DNA from: Elusimicrobiota bacterium
GTDB taxonomy: Bacteria; Elusimicrobiota; Elusimicrobia; UBA1565; UBA9628
Direction of reading: 5' to 3'
NCBI GenBank assembly: GCA_016182905.1
Contig: JACPFR010000056.1
Location: 46,971-110,970 of the forward strand
Length of the DNA: 64,000 bases
The notes under the pieces were generated by a model. That model was not told the origin of the DNA. It saw only the letters and a list, made by a program, of their open reading frames with translations, and made no database searches. A program made the translations under genes and the position numbers. Positions 7,707 to 17,600 of this stretch are shown here, piece after piece. The number at the start of each line of letters is the position of its first letter. Positions within the stretch are counted from its first letter, which is position 1.

Positions 7707-10334
7707 ATGATCCATCGGATTCTTCTCTTGATCGTCGTGCCGGTGACGAGCTTCGCCGGGGTCGTGCGCCTGCCGTCCCTTCAAACCGCGCCTTCCCTCT
7801 CGGTTCCGGTCGCCGCGCCCTCCCTCTCCGTTCCGGCGCTCGCCGCGCCCGCCCTAAGCGTTCCATCGCTGGCCGCCGCCGCTCCGATCCCCGCTCCGGC
7901 TCTCCAGGCCGTCCGCGCCGCGGCCGCCGCTCTCCCCGACCCGAAGGCGCCCGCCGCCTCGGCCAAGGCCGCCGTCGGCGCGTCCTTCGACGCCTCCGTC
8001 ATCCGCAAGCCGGGGTCCGACGCCGTCGCCGGCGCCTTCTCGCTCCCGTCCTCGCTGTCCGCGCCCTCCGCCGGCGAGACGCCCGGGCCGTCCTTCGTTC
8101 CCGCCGCGTCCGCGCCCGCCGACCGCCCGCTGTTCTTCCGCCGCTACGGCCTCCTGCGCCTCGCCGTCCGGCCTTTCGTTCGCCTGCTGTATAAGACCTC
8201 GATCTCCGGCCTCGAGAACCTCCCCGCCGGGCCGGCGGTGATCGTCCCCAATCATATCTCCTACGTGGACGCCATCCTGATCTCCTTCGCGGCGGACCGG
8301 CCGATGCGCTTCATGATGAAGCGCTCGATCTTCGACAAGATGCCCCGCCTCCTCGGCGCGCTGGGCGCGATCCCGGTCTCGTCGAAGGACGGCCCGGCCC
8401 GGATCGAGGCCTCCCTCGAGGCGGCGCGCCAGGCGATCCGCGCGGGTCAGAGCGTGGTGATCTTCCCCGAGGGCCAGCTCACCTTGACCGGCAACATGAT
8501 CGGCTTCCGCCGCGGCTTCGAGCGGATCGTCGAGAAAGCCCCCGCGCCGGTGATCCCCGCCTACCTCGACGGCCTGTGGGGCTCCGCGTTCTCGATGCAG
8601 AAGGGGCCCTCGCTGTGGAGCCGGCTCAAGGAGCTGCCGCGCCCGGTGTCGGTGCGCTTCGGCCCGGCCCTGGCCGAGCCGACCGCCCAGGCCGCGCGCC
8701 TGGCCGTGACCGAGCTCGGAGCCGCCGCGATGGGAGACCGCGTCGCCTCCCGCCGCCGCCCGCTGGCGCGCGAGTTCTTCGCCTCCGCGATGCGCTCCTT
8801 CGGCAAGCCCGCGATCGCCGACTCGATGGGCGCGGACCTGACCTACGGCAAGGCGCTGACCGGCGCGCTGCTGCTCGGGCGAGCCCTCGACGCGAAGCTC
8901 GAGAGCCGCCCCAACGCCGCCGTGCTCCTGCCCCCGTCGGCCGGCGGGTCTCTGGCGAACCTGGCGCTCGCCTCCGTCGGGCGCGTTCCCGTCAACCTCA
9001 ACTATACCGCCAGCCGCGAGGCCGTCGAGCACGCCCTCAAGAGCGCGGAGATCACCGACGTCGTGACCTCGCGCAAGTTCCTCGAGGCGTTGAAGACCGA
9101 GCGCGGCTTCGAGCTCCCGGCGGACAAGACGATCATCTATCTCGAGGACATAGCTCCGACCATCCCCCAGTGGAAGAAGACCGCGCTGTATCTCCTGCTC
9201 AAGGTCCTCCCCTCGTCGATGGCGGAGAAACTGTTCCTCGGCAAGGCGTCGAGGAACCTCGACGACACCGCGACCATCCTGTTCACCAGCGGCTCGAGCG
9301 CCTTGCCCAAGGGCGTCGTGCTGACTCATAAGAACGTCCTGGCCAACGTGGAGATGGTGCGCGAGATCCTGCCGTGGGCCGAGCGCGACGCGATGCTCGG
9401 CGTCCTGCCCTTCTTCCATTCCTTCGGCTTCACGGTGACGCTGTGGATGCCGCTGGTCTCGGGAATGTCCGCCGCCTATCACGTCCATCCGATGCAGGCC
9501 GAGGCGATCGGCAAGCTCGCGGCGAGGTTCAAGCCCACCTTGCTGCTCGCCACCCCCGCCTTCCTGCAGCGCTACTCGCAGAAGATCCCGGCCGAGGCGT
9601 TCGAGGGGCTGCGCCTCGTGATCGCCGGCGCCGAGAAGTTGCGCGACACCGTCGCCGACGAGTTCGCGGCGAAGTTCGGCGTGCGCCCCTACGAGGGCTA
9701 CGGCGCGACCGAGCTGTCCCCCGTCGCCTCCGCCGGCACGCCGGACGCGGGCGGCCAGAAGGGCTCCAAGCCCGGCTCCGTCGGCCGCGCCTTGCCCGGC
9801 ACCGCGGTCAAGGCGGTGGACCTCAAGACCGGCAAGCCCGTCCCCGACGGCGAGGTCGGCATGCTGATGGTCAAGGGGCCCCACGTCATGAAGGGCTACC
9901 TCGGCCAGCCGGAGAAGACGGCCGAGGTGCTCCAGGACGGCTGGTACGTCACCGGCGACCTGGGCACGATCGACCGCGACGGGTTCATCTCGATCACCGG
10001 CCGCCTGTCGCGCTTCTCCAAGCTCGCCGGCGAGATGGTCTCGCACACCGCCGTCGAGGAGAAGCTACAGCAGGCCGCGGGCCTGGCCGACATGACCTTC
10101 GTCGTCACGGGCGTCAAGGACGAGAAGCGCGGCGAGAAGCTCGTCGTCCTGTACGCGGGCTGGGACGGCGACGTCGAGGCCCTGCTGGCGAAGATGCGCG
10201 CGGCCGGGGTGCCGAACCTTTGGCTCCCAGCGAAGTCCTCGTTCTACAAGGTCGAGCAGATCCCCCTGCTCGGCACCGGCAAGCTCGACCTGAAGGCCGT
10301 CAACGAGCTCGCGGCTCGCCTCGCCGGGAATTAA
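7707..10334 (+). CDS. Acyltransferase (PlsC-type) / AMP-dependent acyl-activating enzyme fusion, Aas-like
   Basis: The 875-residue protein has three parts. Residues 1-140 are a signal-like hydrophobic N-terminus and Ala/Pro/Ser-rich sequence with repeated APSLSVP-type units. Residues about 150-345 are a lysophospholipid acyltransferase with NHISYVD (182-188) and FPEGQLTL. Residues about 365-875 are an adenylate-forming domain with the P-loop TSGSSALPKG (about 525), GYGATE (about 664), TGDLG and a C-terminal lysine (GTGKLDLK). This matches Aas, which activates fatty acids and reacylates lysophospholipids. The exported-looking leader is unusual for an ATP-dependent enzyme. A TAAAAT hexamer (7693-7698) lies 8 nt before the ATG. 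Confidence 0.85.
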   Translation: MIHRILLLIVVPVTSFAGVVRLPSLQTAPSLSVPVAAPSLSVPALAAPALSVPSLAAAAPIPAPALQAVRAAAAALPDPKAPAASAKAAVGASFDASVIRKPGSDAVAGAFSLPSSLSAPSAGETPGPSFVPAASAPADRPLFFRRYGLLRLAVRPFVRLLYKTSISGLENLPAGPAVIVPNHISYVDAILISFAADRPMRFMMKRSIFDKMPRLLGALGAIPVSSKDGPARIEASLEAARQAIRAGQSVVIFPEGQLTLTGNMIGFRRGFERIVEKAPAPVIPAYLDGLWGSAFSMQKGPSLWSRLKELPRPVSVRFGPALAEPTAQAARLAVTELGAAAMGDRVASRRRPLAREFFASAMRSFGKPAIADSMGADLTYGKALTGALLLGRALDAKLESRPNAAVLLPPSAGGSLANLALASVGRVPVNLNYTASREAVEHALKSAEITDVVTSRKFLEALKTERGFELPADKTIIYLEDIAPTIPQWKKTALYLLLKVLPSSMAEKLFLGKASRNLDDTATILFTSGSSALPKGVVLTHKNVLANVEMVREILPWAERDAMLGVLPFFHSFGFTVTLWMPLVSGMSAAYHVHPMQAEAIGKLAARFKPTLLLATPAFLQRYSQKIPAEAFEGLRLVIAGAEKLRDTVADEFAAKFGVRPYEGYGATELSPVASAGTPDAGGQKGSKPGSVGRALPGTAVKAVDLKTGKPVPDGEVGMLMVKGPHVMKGYLGQPEKTAEVLQDGWYVTGDLGTIDRDGFISITGRLSRFSKLAGEMVSHTAVEEKLQQAAGLADMTFVVTGVKDEKRGEKLVVLYAGWDGDVEALLAKMRAAGVPNLWLPAKSSFYKVEQIPLLGTGKLDLKAVNELAARLAGN

Positions 10335-10369
10335 GCCGTCCGGCCGCGGCGCCCGCTCTCGATCCGTCG

Positions 10370-11317
10370 CTACTTCGCGCCGGCGATCTTCGACGTCACC
10401 GAGGCGAGCGCGGCGGTCGCCTGCGGGTTGGCGGCCAGGGCGGCCGCCCCGCGCGGGTCCATCACGAGCCCGAGGGCCTTGGGATTGGCCATCGCGATGC
10501 TCGTGATCGCGGTCGAGTCGCTGGAGAGCTCCTTCAGCGAAGGGCAGGCGCTGAGGCGCTTGACCATCTCGGTCCCCGCGAGCGCCGACACGAGGGCCGA
10601 GGCGTTGTCGGGCCGTCCCAGCGCCTGCTGGATCACGGGGAAGACCTTGTTCATCCCGCCGCTGTTGGGGTCGGAGAGGTAATTCTTGAGGGCGCCCCCG
10701 CTCTCGCAGTTCTCCTTGGCCCGGGGCCTGCTCATGAAGGCGTCCACGACCCTCTTGTTGTTGAACACCGCGGCCAGTATCTTCGGGTGGTCGAGCATCT
10801 TCGCGGCCAGCGCCGAGAGCATGCCCTCCTTCGCGCCGAGGTCGCTCAGGCCCCTGGCGTCGGTGGGTATGCCTGCCGCCGTCATGGCGGCGGCATCTCC
10901 CGCGGCATCCGGCGCCGCCGGCGGCGTCGGCGCGTCGGGTCGGCCCTGACTCGCCGCCGCGGCGGGGGTCACGGGAGGGCTCGCCGCCGCCGCGGGGCTG
11001 ACGGAAGCGTCGGACGGAGGGGTTTGGCGGTAGAGGCTGGAGGTCACGCCGGCGGGGCCGTCTCCGATCTTGGCGCTGACCATGTCGAGGCTCGTCTTCG
11101 GGCGCGACTCGAACGGACGGCCGGTCGCCGCGGCGGGCGAGCCGCCCACGGCGCCCATGTTGAAGCCGCGCGAGGAGGCCGCCTCGTCTTCCGGGCGGGC
11201 GAACATCATCCACGCCGCGACGGCGGCGACGAAGCCGACGCCGATCAGCGCCTTCAGCTTGATGCCGTCCCAGTCCCAGGGCGCCGATCCCGCTCGCTGC
11301 TCCCGCCATTCGCTCAT
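10370..11317 (-). CDS. Membrane-anchored protein of unknown function
   Basis: Starting at the ATG at 11317 (MSEWREQ), the 315-residue protein has a short cytoplasmic head, one membrane segment (about residues 22-41, LKALIGVGFVAAVAAWMMF), a Pro/Ala/Ser-rich linker (about 50-155) and a helical Ala/Leu-rich C-terminal domain (about 165-315) with no family signature I recognise. It is probably an inner-membrane protein with a periplasmic domain. It converges with the Aas-like gene. A TACACT hexamer (11327-11332) lies 9 nt before the start. A longer start at 11377 is rejected because it runs through this promoter. Confidence 0.6.
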   Translation of the reverse strand: MSEWREQRAGSAPWDWDGIKLKALIGVGFVAAVAAWMMFARPEDEAASSRGFNMGAVGGSPAAATGRPFESRPKTSLDMVSAKIGDGPAGVTSSLYRQTPPSDASVSPAAAASPPVTPAAAASQGRPDAPTPPAAPDAAGDAAAMTAAGIPTDARGLSDLGAKEGMLSALAAKMLDHPKILAAVFNNKRVVDAFMSRPRAKENCESGGALKNYLSDPNSGGMNKVFPVIQQALGRPDNASALVSALAGTEMVKRLSACPSLKELSSDSTAITSIAMANPKALGLVMDPRGAAALAANPQATAALASVTSKIAGAK

Positions 11318-11388
11318 CGCGTCATTAGTGTAGCTCCTGGGAGGAATTCCGCAAGGGGGCGCGCGGCCTCGGACCATATTCGAAGTGT

Positions 11389-11394
11389 TATAAT
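11389..11394 (+). promoter_or_regulatory. Extended -10 promoter element before the small membrane gene
   Basis: TATAAT at 11389-11394 is preceded by TG one base upstream (TGTTATAAT, an extended -10) and followed by six bases and then the ATG at 11401. No good -35 is visible. The spacing predicts a leaderless transcript covering this gene, xseA and xseB. Confidence 0.6.
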
Positions 11395-11400
11395 CGCCGC

Positions 11401-11691
11401 ATGAAGCGAGCGCTCGTCGGGACCTTGATCGCCGGGTTCACCCTCGCCGTGTTCTCCGACCGCAGCACGCCCGCGTGCCTGCTCGCCGGCGGGCTGGCGA
11501 CCTTCCTCGTCCTCCAGCTCGGCCCCCGCTCGATCGTGGAGAAGGTCGGCGCCCTGCTCACCGCCGCCGCGATCGCCTGGCTCGGCGGGCCCGCCGCGCC
11601 GCTGCCGAGCCAGAGCCTGACCGCCTACTTCGCGGGCTGGATCGTCGCCGCGACGGCGCTCTCCGTCTACCTGCACCCGCGCGCGGAGTAG
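11401..11691 (+). CDS. Small hydrophobic membrane protein, unknown function
   Basis: This 96-residue protein has about three hydrophobic segments (residues 5-20, 26-42 with LAGGLATFLVLQL, and 70-90 with AYFAGWIVAATAL) separated by short polar turns, so it is probably an inner-membrane protein. I recognise no family. Its stop lies 2 bp before the GTG start of xseA, so the three genes likely form one transcript from the extended -10 at 11389. Confidence 0.6.
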   Translation: MKRALVGTLIAGFTLAVFSDRSTPACLLAGGLATFLVLQLGPRSIVEKVGALLTAAAIAWLGGPAAPLPSQSLTAYFAGWIVAATALSVYLHPRAE

Positions 11692-11693
11692 CG

Positions 11694-12884
11694 GTGGAGC
11701 CGACCCGCCGCGTCTTCACGATCTCCGAGCTCAACGCCCAGGTCCACGAGCTCCTCGAGGCCTCGTTCCCCGAGCTGTGGGTCGAGGGCGAGGTCTCCAA
11801 CTGCAAGGCGTACCCCTCCGGGCACACCTATCTCAGCCTCAAGGACGACAAGGCGCAGGTGCGCGCCGTTCTGTTCAAGGGCTCGTCGTTCGGGGTCAAG
11901 TTCAAGCTCCAAGACGGCCTCAAAATACTCGCCCGCGGACGCGTCACCTCCTACGAGGCCCGCGGCGAGCTGCAGTTCATCATCTCCGCCGCCGAGCCCC
12001 GCGAGAAGGGCGCGCTGCAGCTGGCGCTCGAACAGCTCAAGGCCAAGCTCATGGCCGAGGGCCTCTTCGACGCGTCAAGAAAAAAAGCCCTCCCTCCTTT
12101 TCCGAGATCGGTCGGCCTGGTCACCTCGGGACAGGGGGCCGCTGTCCGGGACATGATCCACGTCCTTTCCCGCCGCTGGCCGGGCCTCGAGATCCGGGTC
12201 TGGCCCGTGAAGGTGCAGGGCCCCGGCGCCGCGGCCGAGATCTCGGACGCGATACGCGGCTTCAACGAGCTCGCCACCGACACCGACGTCCTCCTCGTCG
12301 GCCGCGGCGGCGGCTCGATCGAGGACCTATGGGCGTTCAACGAGGAGCCCGTCGCCCGCGCGATCGCCGCGTCGGACATCCCGGTCATCTCCTGCGTCGG
12401 CCACGAGACCGACACGACGATCGCCGACTTCGTCGCCGACCTGCGCGCGCCGACGCCTTCGGCCGCGGCGGAGCTGGCCGTCCCCGAGAAGAGCGCGATC
12501 ATGGACCGCGTCGCGGAGCTCGTCGACGCGATGGCGCTGGAGCTCACCGACACGCTGGACGCCCTGAGCCGGCGCCTGCTGTACGCGGCCGCGCACCCGT
12601 TCCTGAAGGACCCGCGCCGCCTGTGGGAGCAGCGGGTGCAGCGCGTCGACGACCTGTCGATGCGCCTCCCGGAGGCGCTGCGGCGGAGGCTGGAGACTCT
12701 GGGCCTGCGCCTCGGCGCCGCCGCGGGACGGCTCGACGCGATCAGCCCGCTGAACGTCCTCGCGCGCGGCTACGCGATCGCGACGAGCAAAGGAAAGATT
12801 TTGACGAGCCCGAAGCAGGTGAAGAAGGGCGATCCGGTGAGCGTGCGCCTGTCGGAAGGCGAGATCGATTGCGAGGTGTCCTAG
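11694..12884 (+). CDS. xseA: Exodeoxyribonuclease VII large subunit
   Basis: The GTG at 11694 gives a 396-residue protein starting MEPTRRVFTISELN, matching the family N-terminus; a longer frame upstream would run through the preceding membrane gene. The N-terminal OB-fold (about 1-100) contains WVEGEVSNCK. The catalytic region contains GLVTSGQGAAVRD, DVLLVGRGGGS, EDLWAFNEE and SCVGHETDTTI. A C-terminal helical region and GYAIATSKGK follow. With XseB it degrades single-stranded DNA from both ends in repair. Its stop overlaps the xseB start by one base (TAGTG). Confidence 0.95.
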   Translation: MEPTRRVFTISELNAQVHELLEASFPELWVEGEVSNCKAYPSGHTYLSLKDDKAQVRAVLFKGSSFGVKFKLQDGLKILARGRVTSYEARGELQFIISAAEPREKGALQLALEQLKAKLMAEGLFDASRKKALPPFPRSVGLVTSGQGAAVRDMIHVLSRRWPGLEIRVWPVKVQGPGAAAEISDAIRGFNELATDTDVLLVGRGGGSIEDLWAFNEEPVARAIAASDIPVISCVGHETDTTIADFVADLRAPTPSAAAELAVPEKSAIMDRVAELVDAMALELTDTLDALSRRLLYAAAHPFLKDPRRLWEQRVQRVDDLSMRLPEALRRRLETLGLRLGAAAGRLDAISPLNVLARGYAIATSKGKILTSPKQVKKGDPVSVRLSEGEIDCEVS

Positions 12885-13120
12885 TGGCCAAGGAATCCAA
12901 GGCGGAGACGTTCGAGAAGTCGCTGGAGTCGCTCGAGGAACTGGTGCGCGAGCTCGAGGCGGGCGACAAGGGGCTCGACGAGTCCCTCGCGCTGTTCGAG
13001 AAGGGCGTCGTGCTCGCCAAGGACCTCTCGAAGCGGCTCGAAGACGCGAAGACGAAGGTCGAGGCCCTGTCCAAGGAAGGCGGGAAGCTGGTGAAGAAGC
13101 CGTTCGCGGCCGAAGACTGA
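12884..13120 (+). CDS. xseB: Exodeoxyribonuclease VII small subunit
   Basis: The GTG at 12884 shares its first base with the xseA stop codon. The 78-residue product has the XseB pattern: FEKSLESLEELVRELE, then LDESLALFEKG and a C-terminal helix KRLEDAKTKVEAL. It is the helical small subunit that multimerises on XseA. The one-base overlap implies tight translational coupling, which would help hold the multi-XseB to one-XseA stoichiometry. Confidence 0.93.
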   Translation: MAKESKAETFEKSLESLEELVRELEAGDKGLDESLALFEKGVVLAKDLSKRLEDAKTKVEALSKEGGKLVKKPFAAED

Positions 13121-13157
13121 TCCGGCCTCCTAAAAAAAGCCCCTGGCCCGCCGTTTC

Positions 13158-13286
13158 TCACCAGATTCTCGACTGCCGCGGGCCGCGGTGGATCAGGTGC
13201 CACGCGACGGCGAAGCAGGCCGCCGACAGCGCGCCGGCGATCTCCGCCCCGTGATAGGTCGACAGAAGCTCGGCGAGCGAGTTCAT
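13158..13286 (-). CDS. Very small single-pass membrane protein
   Basis: This 42-residue frame begins with an ATG overlapping the stop codon of the upstream yceI-like gene (ATGA), the best evidence that it is translated. A hydrophobic stretch (about residues 13-31, GAEIAGALSAACFAVAWHL) is followed by a basic tail HRGPRQSR, predicting one membrane segment with a cytoplasmic C-terminus. No family is recognised. It is the last gene of the tetR-tolC-RND operon. Confidence 0.5.
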   Translation of the reverse strand: MNSLAELLSTYHGAEIAGALSAACFAVAWHLIHRGPRQSRIW

Positions 13287-13861
13287 CTCGGCACCTCCGC
13301 GAGCGGTATCCGGTAGCCCAGCTCGAGCTCGTCGGCGACCTTCGCGACGAGGCCGCCGGCCACGGCCGGCGCCGGGATATTGAACGCGTCGAAGCGCGTC
13401 TTCACCGTGCCGAACGCGGCGCCGTCCCCGACGGCCGCCGACAGCGCGACGGGGTAGTCCGCGCCGCCGATCCGAAGATCGCCCTCGATCGCGGCCGCGC
13501 GGCCCTCGCGCAGGTCCGCCCACTCCTTGGCGCCGTAGGGCTTCGAGAGGAACACGAGCTCGGGCTGGACGGAAGCCTTCAGGATCTCGAGCACGTGCTT
13601 GTCCCGCGCCGGCTCGCCGCTGTCGAAGGAGGCGACGGGCACGGCGACGCGCAGGCGGCGGGCGCCCTTCTCCGGCACGGCCTCGACCTTGACGGCGCAG
13701 CTAAGGCCGGCCGGCTCGAGCTTCTTGAAGAGGAAGAGGCGCTTGCGCGTCTTCCAGGACACGCAGGCCTTGTCGGGCGCGAAGCCCGGGGTCTGCGCGG
13801 CGGCAGGCAGGACGGCCCCCAAGGCGAGGGCCGCGGCGGCGAGCATGGTTTTCGAGCTCAT
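13283..13861 (-). CDS. YceI-like exported protein
   Basis: The 192-residue product has a signal peptide (about 1-22, LAAAALALGAVLPAAAQ) and a YceI-type beta-barrel pattern: VPVASFDSGEPARDKHVLEIL, the phrase PELVFLSK, then GDLRIGGADYPV. YceI proteins are periplasmic lipocalin-like barrels that bind isoprenoid or other amphiphilic molecules. The gene starts 2 bp after the SDR stop and overlaps the following small membrane gene by 4 bp. Association with an efflux operon suggests a role in handling hydrophobic compounds, which is inference. Confidence 0.72.
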   Translation of the reverse strand: MSSKTMLAAAALALGAVLPAAAQTPGFAPDKACVSWKTRKRLFLFKKLEPAGLSCAVKVEAVPEKGARRLRVAVPVASFDSGEPARDKHVLEILKASVQPELVFLSKPYGAKEWADLREGRAAAIEGDLRIGGADYPVALSAAVGDGAAFGTVKTRFDAFNIPAPAVAGGLVAKVADELELGYRIPLAEVPR

Positions 13862-13863
13862 GG

Positions 13864-14637
13864 TCAGGCCTCGCTCGCCGGCACCAATTTTTTGGACGCC
13901 GCCCAGAGCCGTCCGTTGATGAAGCCCGGGGCGAGCCGGCGCATGAACGCGAGCTGATTCGCCTGTCCGGGCCGGATCTCGAGCTCGCCGGCCTCGAGTG
14001 CGGCGAAGGAGCGCTTCACCAGCTCGTCGGTCGTCATCAAGGAGACGCCCTCGCCGTCGGCCATCGCCGCGGTCATGTCGGTCCTGACCCCCGGCGGCAT
14101 GATCTCGACGACCTCCACGCCGGCTTCCTCCAGCTGGAAACGGAGCGACTGGGTGTAGGAGTGGATCGCGGCCTTGGTCGCGCTGTAGATCGGCGCGGCC
14201 GGCAGAGGAACGAAGGCGAGCCCGGAGGAGACGTTGATCACGGCGCCCTTGTTGGCCGTGAGGAGGCCGATGAACGCGGAGGTCGTGCGGATCACGCCGC
14301 CCACGTTGATGTCCATCTCCGAGGTCAGACCGGCGAGGTCCGCCGCCGGGGCCCTGAGGTTCTTGTAGAGGAGGACGCCGGCGTTGTTCATGAGGACGTC
14401 TAGCTTGGGGAATTCCTCCTTCACCCGGGACGCGAGCGCCGCGATCTGAGCGGGATCCGCGGCGTCGCTCTGGATGACGTGCAGCTTCGGGTGCTTCGCC
14501 TTCAGCTCGTCGAGCGCCGCCCGGCGCCGGCCGGTCACGATGACCTCGTTGCCGAGCTCGACGAACTTGAGGGCGAAGGCGCGGCCGATGCCGGCGGAGC
14601 CGCCGGTGACGAGTACGGTGCGTCCGGTGAGTTTCAT
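13864..14637 (-). CDS. Short-chain dehydrogenase/reductase (SDR), DltE-like
   Basis: The 257-residue protein is a classical SDR: the cofactor site TGGSAGIGRAFA (about 11-22), the NNAG motif (MNNAGVL, about 86-92), the catalytic Ser in INVSSGLAF and the YxxxK motif in YSATKAA. The family carries out NAD(P)-dependent oxidoreduction of small carbonyl or hydroxyl compounds; the substrate cannot be deduced. It lies 18 bp after the RND gene with a GGAG Shine-Dalgarno, inside the same operon. Confidence 0.88.
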   Translation of the reverse strand: MKLTGRTVLVTGGSAGIGRAFALKFVELGNEVIVTGRRRAALDELKAKHPKLHVIQSDAADPAQIAALASRVKEEFPKLDVLMNNAGVLLYKNLRAPAADLAGLTSEMDINVGGVIRTTSAFIGLLTANKGAVINVSSGLAFVPLPAAPIYSATKAAIHSYTQSLRFQLEEAGVEVVEIMPPGVRTDMTAAMADGEGVSLMTTDELVKRSFAALEAGELEIRPGQANQLAFMRRLAPGFINGRLWAASKKLVPASEA

Positions 14638-14655
14638 GGCTTCATTCTCCTTGCG

Positions 14656-17600
14656 TCAGATCTCGAGGCTTTCCAAAGCTCTTTCGGCGGCCGCGGGCTT
14701 CGCGGACGGGGCCGCCGCGTCGAGCCCGCCGATGCGCCGGGCCCGCGCGAGCGACCACACCCGGAAGCGCTCGAACAGCGCGTAGGCCGCGGGCACGACG
14801 AACAAGGTAAGAAAGGTGGAACTCACTATCCCGCCGATCGCGGTCACGCCCATGCTCGTGCGCTGCGCCGACGCCTCGTTGAGGCCGACGGCGACCGGGA
14901 TCATCCCCGCGACGAGCGCGAACGAGGTCATCAGGATCGGCCGCAGGCGGTCGCGTCCGGCCCGGATCGCGGCCTCCATGTCGGGCATGCCGCGGGCCGT
15001 CAGCTGCTTCGTGCGGTCGACGAGCAGGATCGAGTTCTTCGTCGCGATGCCGAGCAGCAGGATCATGCCGATCATCGAGTAGATGTCGAGCGACTGCCCC
15101 GTGAGCCACAGCGCGAGAAAGCCGCCGCTCGCCGCCAGAGGCAGGACGAGCATGATCGTCAGCGGCGTGATGAACGACTCGTACAGGCTCGCCAGCGCGA
15201 GGAAGATGAAGAAGACGGCGAGCCCGGCCGCGAGCGCCATGTTCACGATGAGCTCCTCGAAGTCCTCCGCCTGGCCCTCGAAGCGGTAGGCCACGCCGGG
15301 CGGCGGCTTGAGCTCGCCCGCCGCGAGCGAGCGGAACTCGGCCATCGCGCCGCCGAGCCCGGAGCCGCCCGGAGCCACGTCGGCCCCCAAGCGCACCGAG
15401 CGCGCCCGGTCGGAGCGGTTGACCGCCGCCGGCGAGCGCCCGGAGACCGCGCGCGCCGCGTCGGACAGGCGCACGAGCCGCCCGTTGACGTTCGGCACGA
15501 GGGTCTTGGCGAAATCCGCCTGGATGTCGCGCTGATCCTCCTGTAAGCGGACCCTGACGTCGTACTCGCGCCCGTCCTTGCGGTACACCGCGGGCGTCTC
15601 GCCCTCGATCTGGGCGCGCAGCTCGCGGCCGACGAGCAAGGTGGACAGCCCCAGGCGCCGCGCGCGCTCCTCGTCGAGCGCCGTCCGGCCCTCCGGCTTG
15701 CCCGGCTTCTCGCTCGTCTCCGGCTCGAGCAGGGCGGGGTGATTCATGAAGCGGGCGTAGACCTTGTCGGAGTAGGCGCGCAGGGCCTCGGCGTCCTGGC
15801 CGAGGAGGACGAGATTGAACGGGCGCATGCCCGCGCCGAAGTCGTCGTAGTCCTTCACGCTCGCGCGCCACGACGCGTAGGGCTTGAGCTCCTCGCGCAT
15901 CAGGTTCTTGAAGGCCGTCGTGTTCATCGTCCGCTTCCTGCGGGGCACGAGCTCGACGTAGAAGTCGGCCTTGTGGGACTCGTTGTCGGCGTTGCCGACC
16001 GTGAGCTTGCTGGTCTTGACCTCGGGGTGGGCGCGCAGGAGGCCGTCCACCACGGCGGCCGCCTTGGCCGTCGCCTCAAGGCTCGCGCCGGGCTCGAGCT
16101 CGAGCGAGACCGAGAACTGGCCGTTGTCCTGGGGCGGGAGGAAGGTCTTCGGGACCAGGGCCGCGATGCCGAGGCTTCCGACGAACAGCGCGGCCGCGCC
16201 GGCAAGCACCGCCCACGGCCGTCCGATCGAGCGGCGCAGGGACCATTCATACGCCTCCTCGAGGCGCGTCTGGCCGCGGTCCACGGCGGCGAGCAGGCGG
16301 TCGAGCGCTCCCGCCTTCTTCTTCGCGCCGTGGCCGGAGCCGCCGGCGGCGAAGTACGCCGACATCATGGGCGCGATGGTCAGCGCGTCGAACAGGGAGA
16401 TCGCCATCGCGAACACGACGGTGAGGCCGAACTGCTTGAAGAACTGGCCGACGATGCCCTGAAGGAAGGCGATCGGCAGGAAGACGGCGATGACCGCCGC
16501 CGTCGTCGCGACGACGGCGAGCGCGACCTCGCGCGTGCCGTCGACGGCCGCCTTCTCCGCGGGCTCGCCCGCCTCCTGGCGCTTGAAGATGTTCTCGCGC
16601 ACGACGATCGCGTCGTCGATGAGCAGGCCGACGGCCAGGCTCATCGCGAGCAAGGTCATCATGTTGATGGTGAAGCCGAAGACGTACATCATGACGAAGG
16701 AGCCGAGCAGAGAGGTCGGGATCGCGAGGCCGGTGATCAAGGTCGAGCGGGCGCTGCCCAGGAACAGGAACACCACGACGAAGGTGAGGATGATGCCGAG
16801 GAAGATCGTCTCCTTGACGTCGTCGACGTTGTCCTTGATCGCCTTCGAGCGGTCCATGACGACGGTGAGCGTCGGGGCGCCGGGGCGGGCCGCCAGCTCC
16901 GCCTGGAGCTTGGCGAGCCGGGCCTTCACCGCGTCGACGACGGCCAAGGTGTTGGAGCCCGACTGGCGGTAGACCTGGACGTACAGCGCGGGCTTGCCGT
17001 TCCAGAACGCCCGGGTCTTCTCGTCCTGCAGGCCGTCGCCCACCTTGCCGAGGTCGCGGACGCGGATCGGCGTCTCGTTGCCGCGGAAGGCCACGATGAC
17101 GCTCTCGACGTCGCGGGCGTCCGCGAAGTCGCCGATCGTCCGGAACAGGCGGTCGCCCGCGCCGCGGGTGACGCGCCCTGCGGGCGTGTTCTTGCCCGCG
17201 GCGGCCAGGGCGTCGGACACGGCGCCCGCCGACAGCTCGCGGCGGGCGAGCTCGGCGCGGTCGAGGTCGACGCGGATCTCGCGCTTGCGGCCGCCGACGA
17301 CCTCGACGAGGCCGACCTGCGGGACCTGCTGCAGGGCCGGGCGCACGACGTCGTCGGCGAGGTCGTACAGCTCGGCGGGAGACAGGTCGGCCGAAACCGC
17401 GATCGCGAGCTGGGCCGTGTCGCTGGGGTCGAAGCGGCGGATCACGGGCTCCTTCGCGTCGTCCGGCAGCTTGCGCCGGGCGAGGTCGACGCGCACGCGC
17501 ACCTGCTGCTCGGCGTACTTCGGGTCGGTCTCGAGAGTGAACTCGGCGACGATCGTGCCGACGCCCTCCTTGGCCGTGGCGCGCAGCTTCTTGAGACCCG

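Noticed and set aside
7854..10046. 730-codon minus-strand frame opposite the Aas-like gene
   Set aside because: No recognisable domain, low-complexity Arg/Gly/His composition, and the plus strand has full catalytic motifs.
9374..11404. 676-codon plus-strand frame across the Aas-like 3' end and the next gene
   Set aside because: Out of frame with the adenylating domain and crosses a convergent gene; no domain recognised.
11475..11693. N-terminal extension of xseA
   Set aside because: It overlaps the small membrane gene in another frame and adds Arg/Ala-rich sequence absent from the family; GTG 11694 gives the correct N-terminus.
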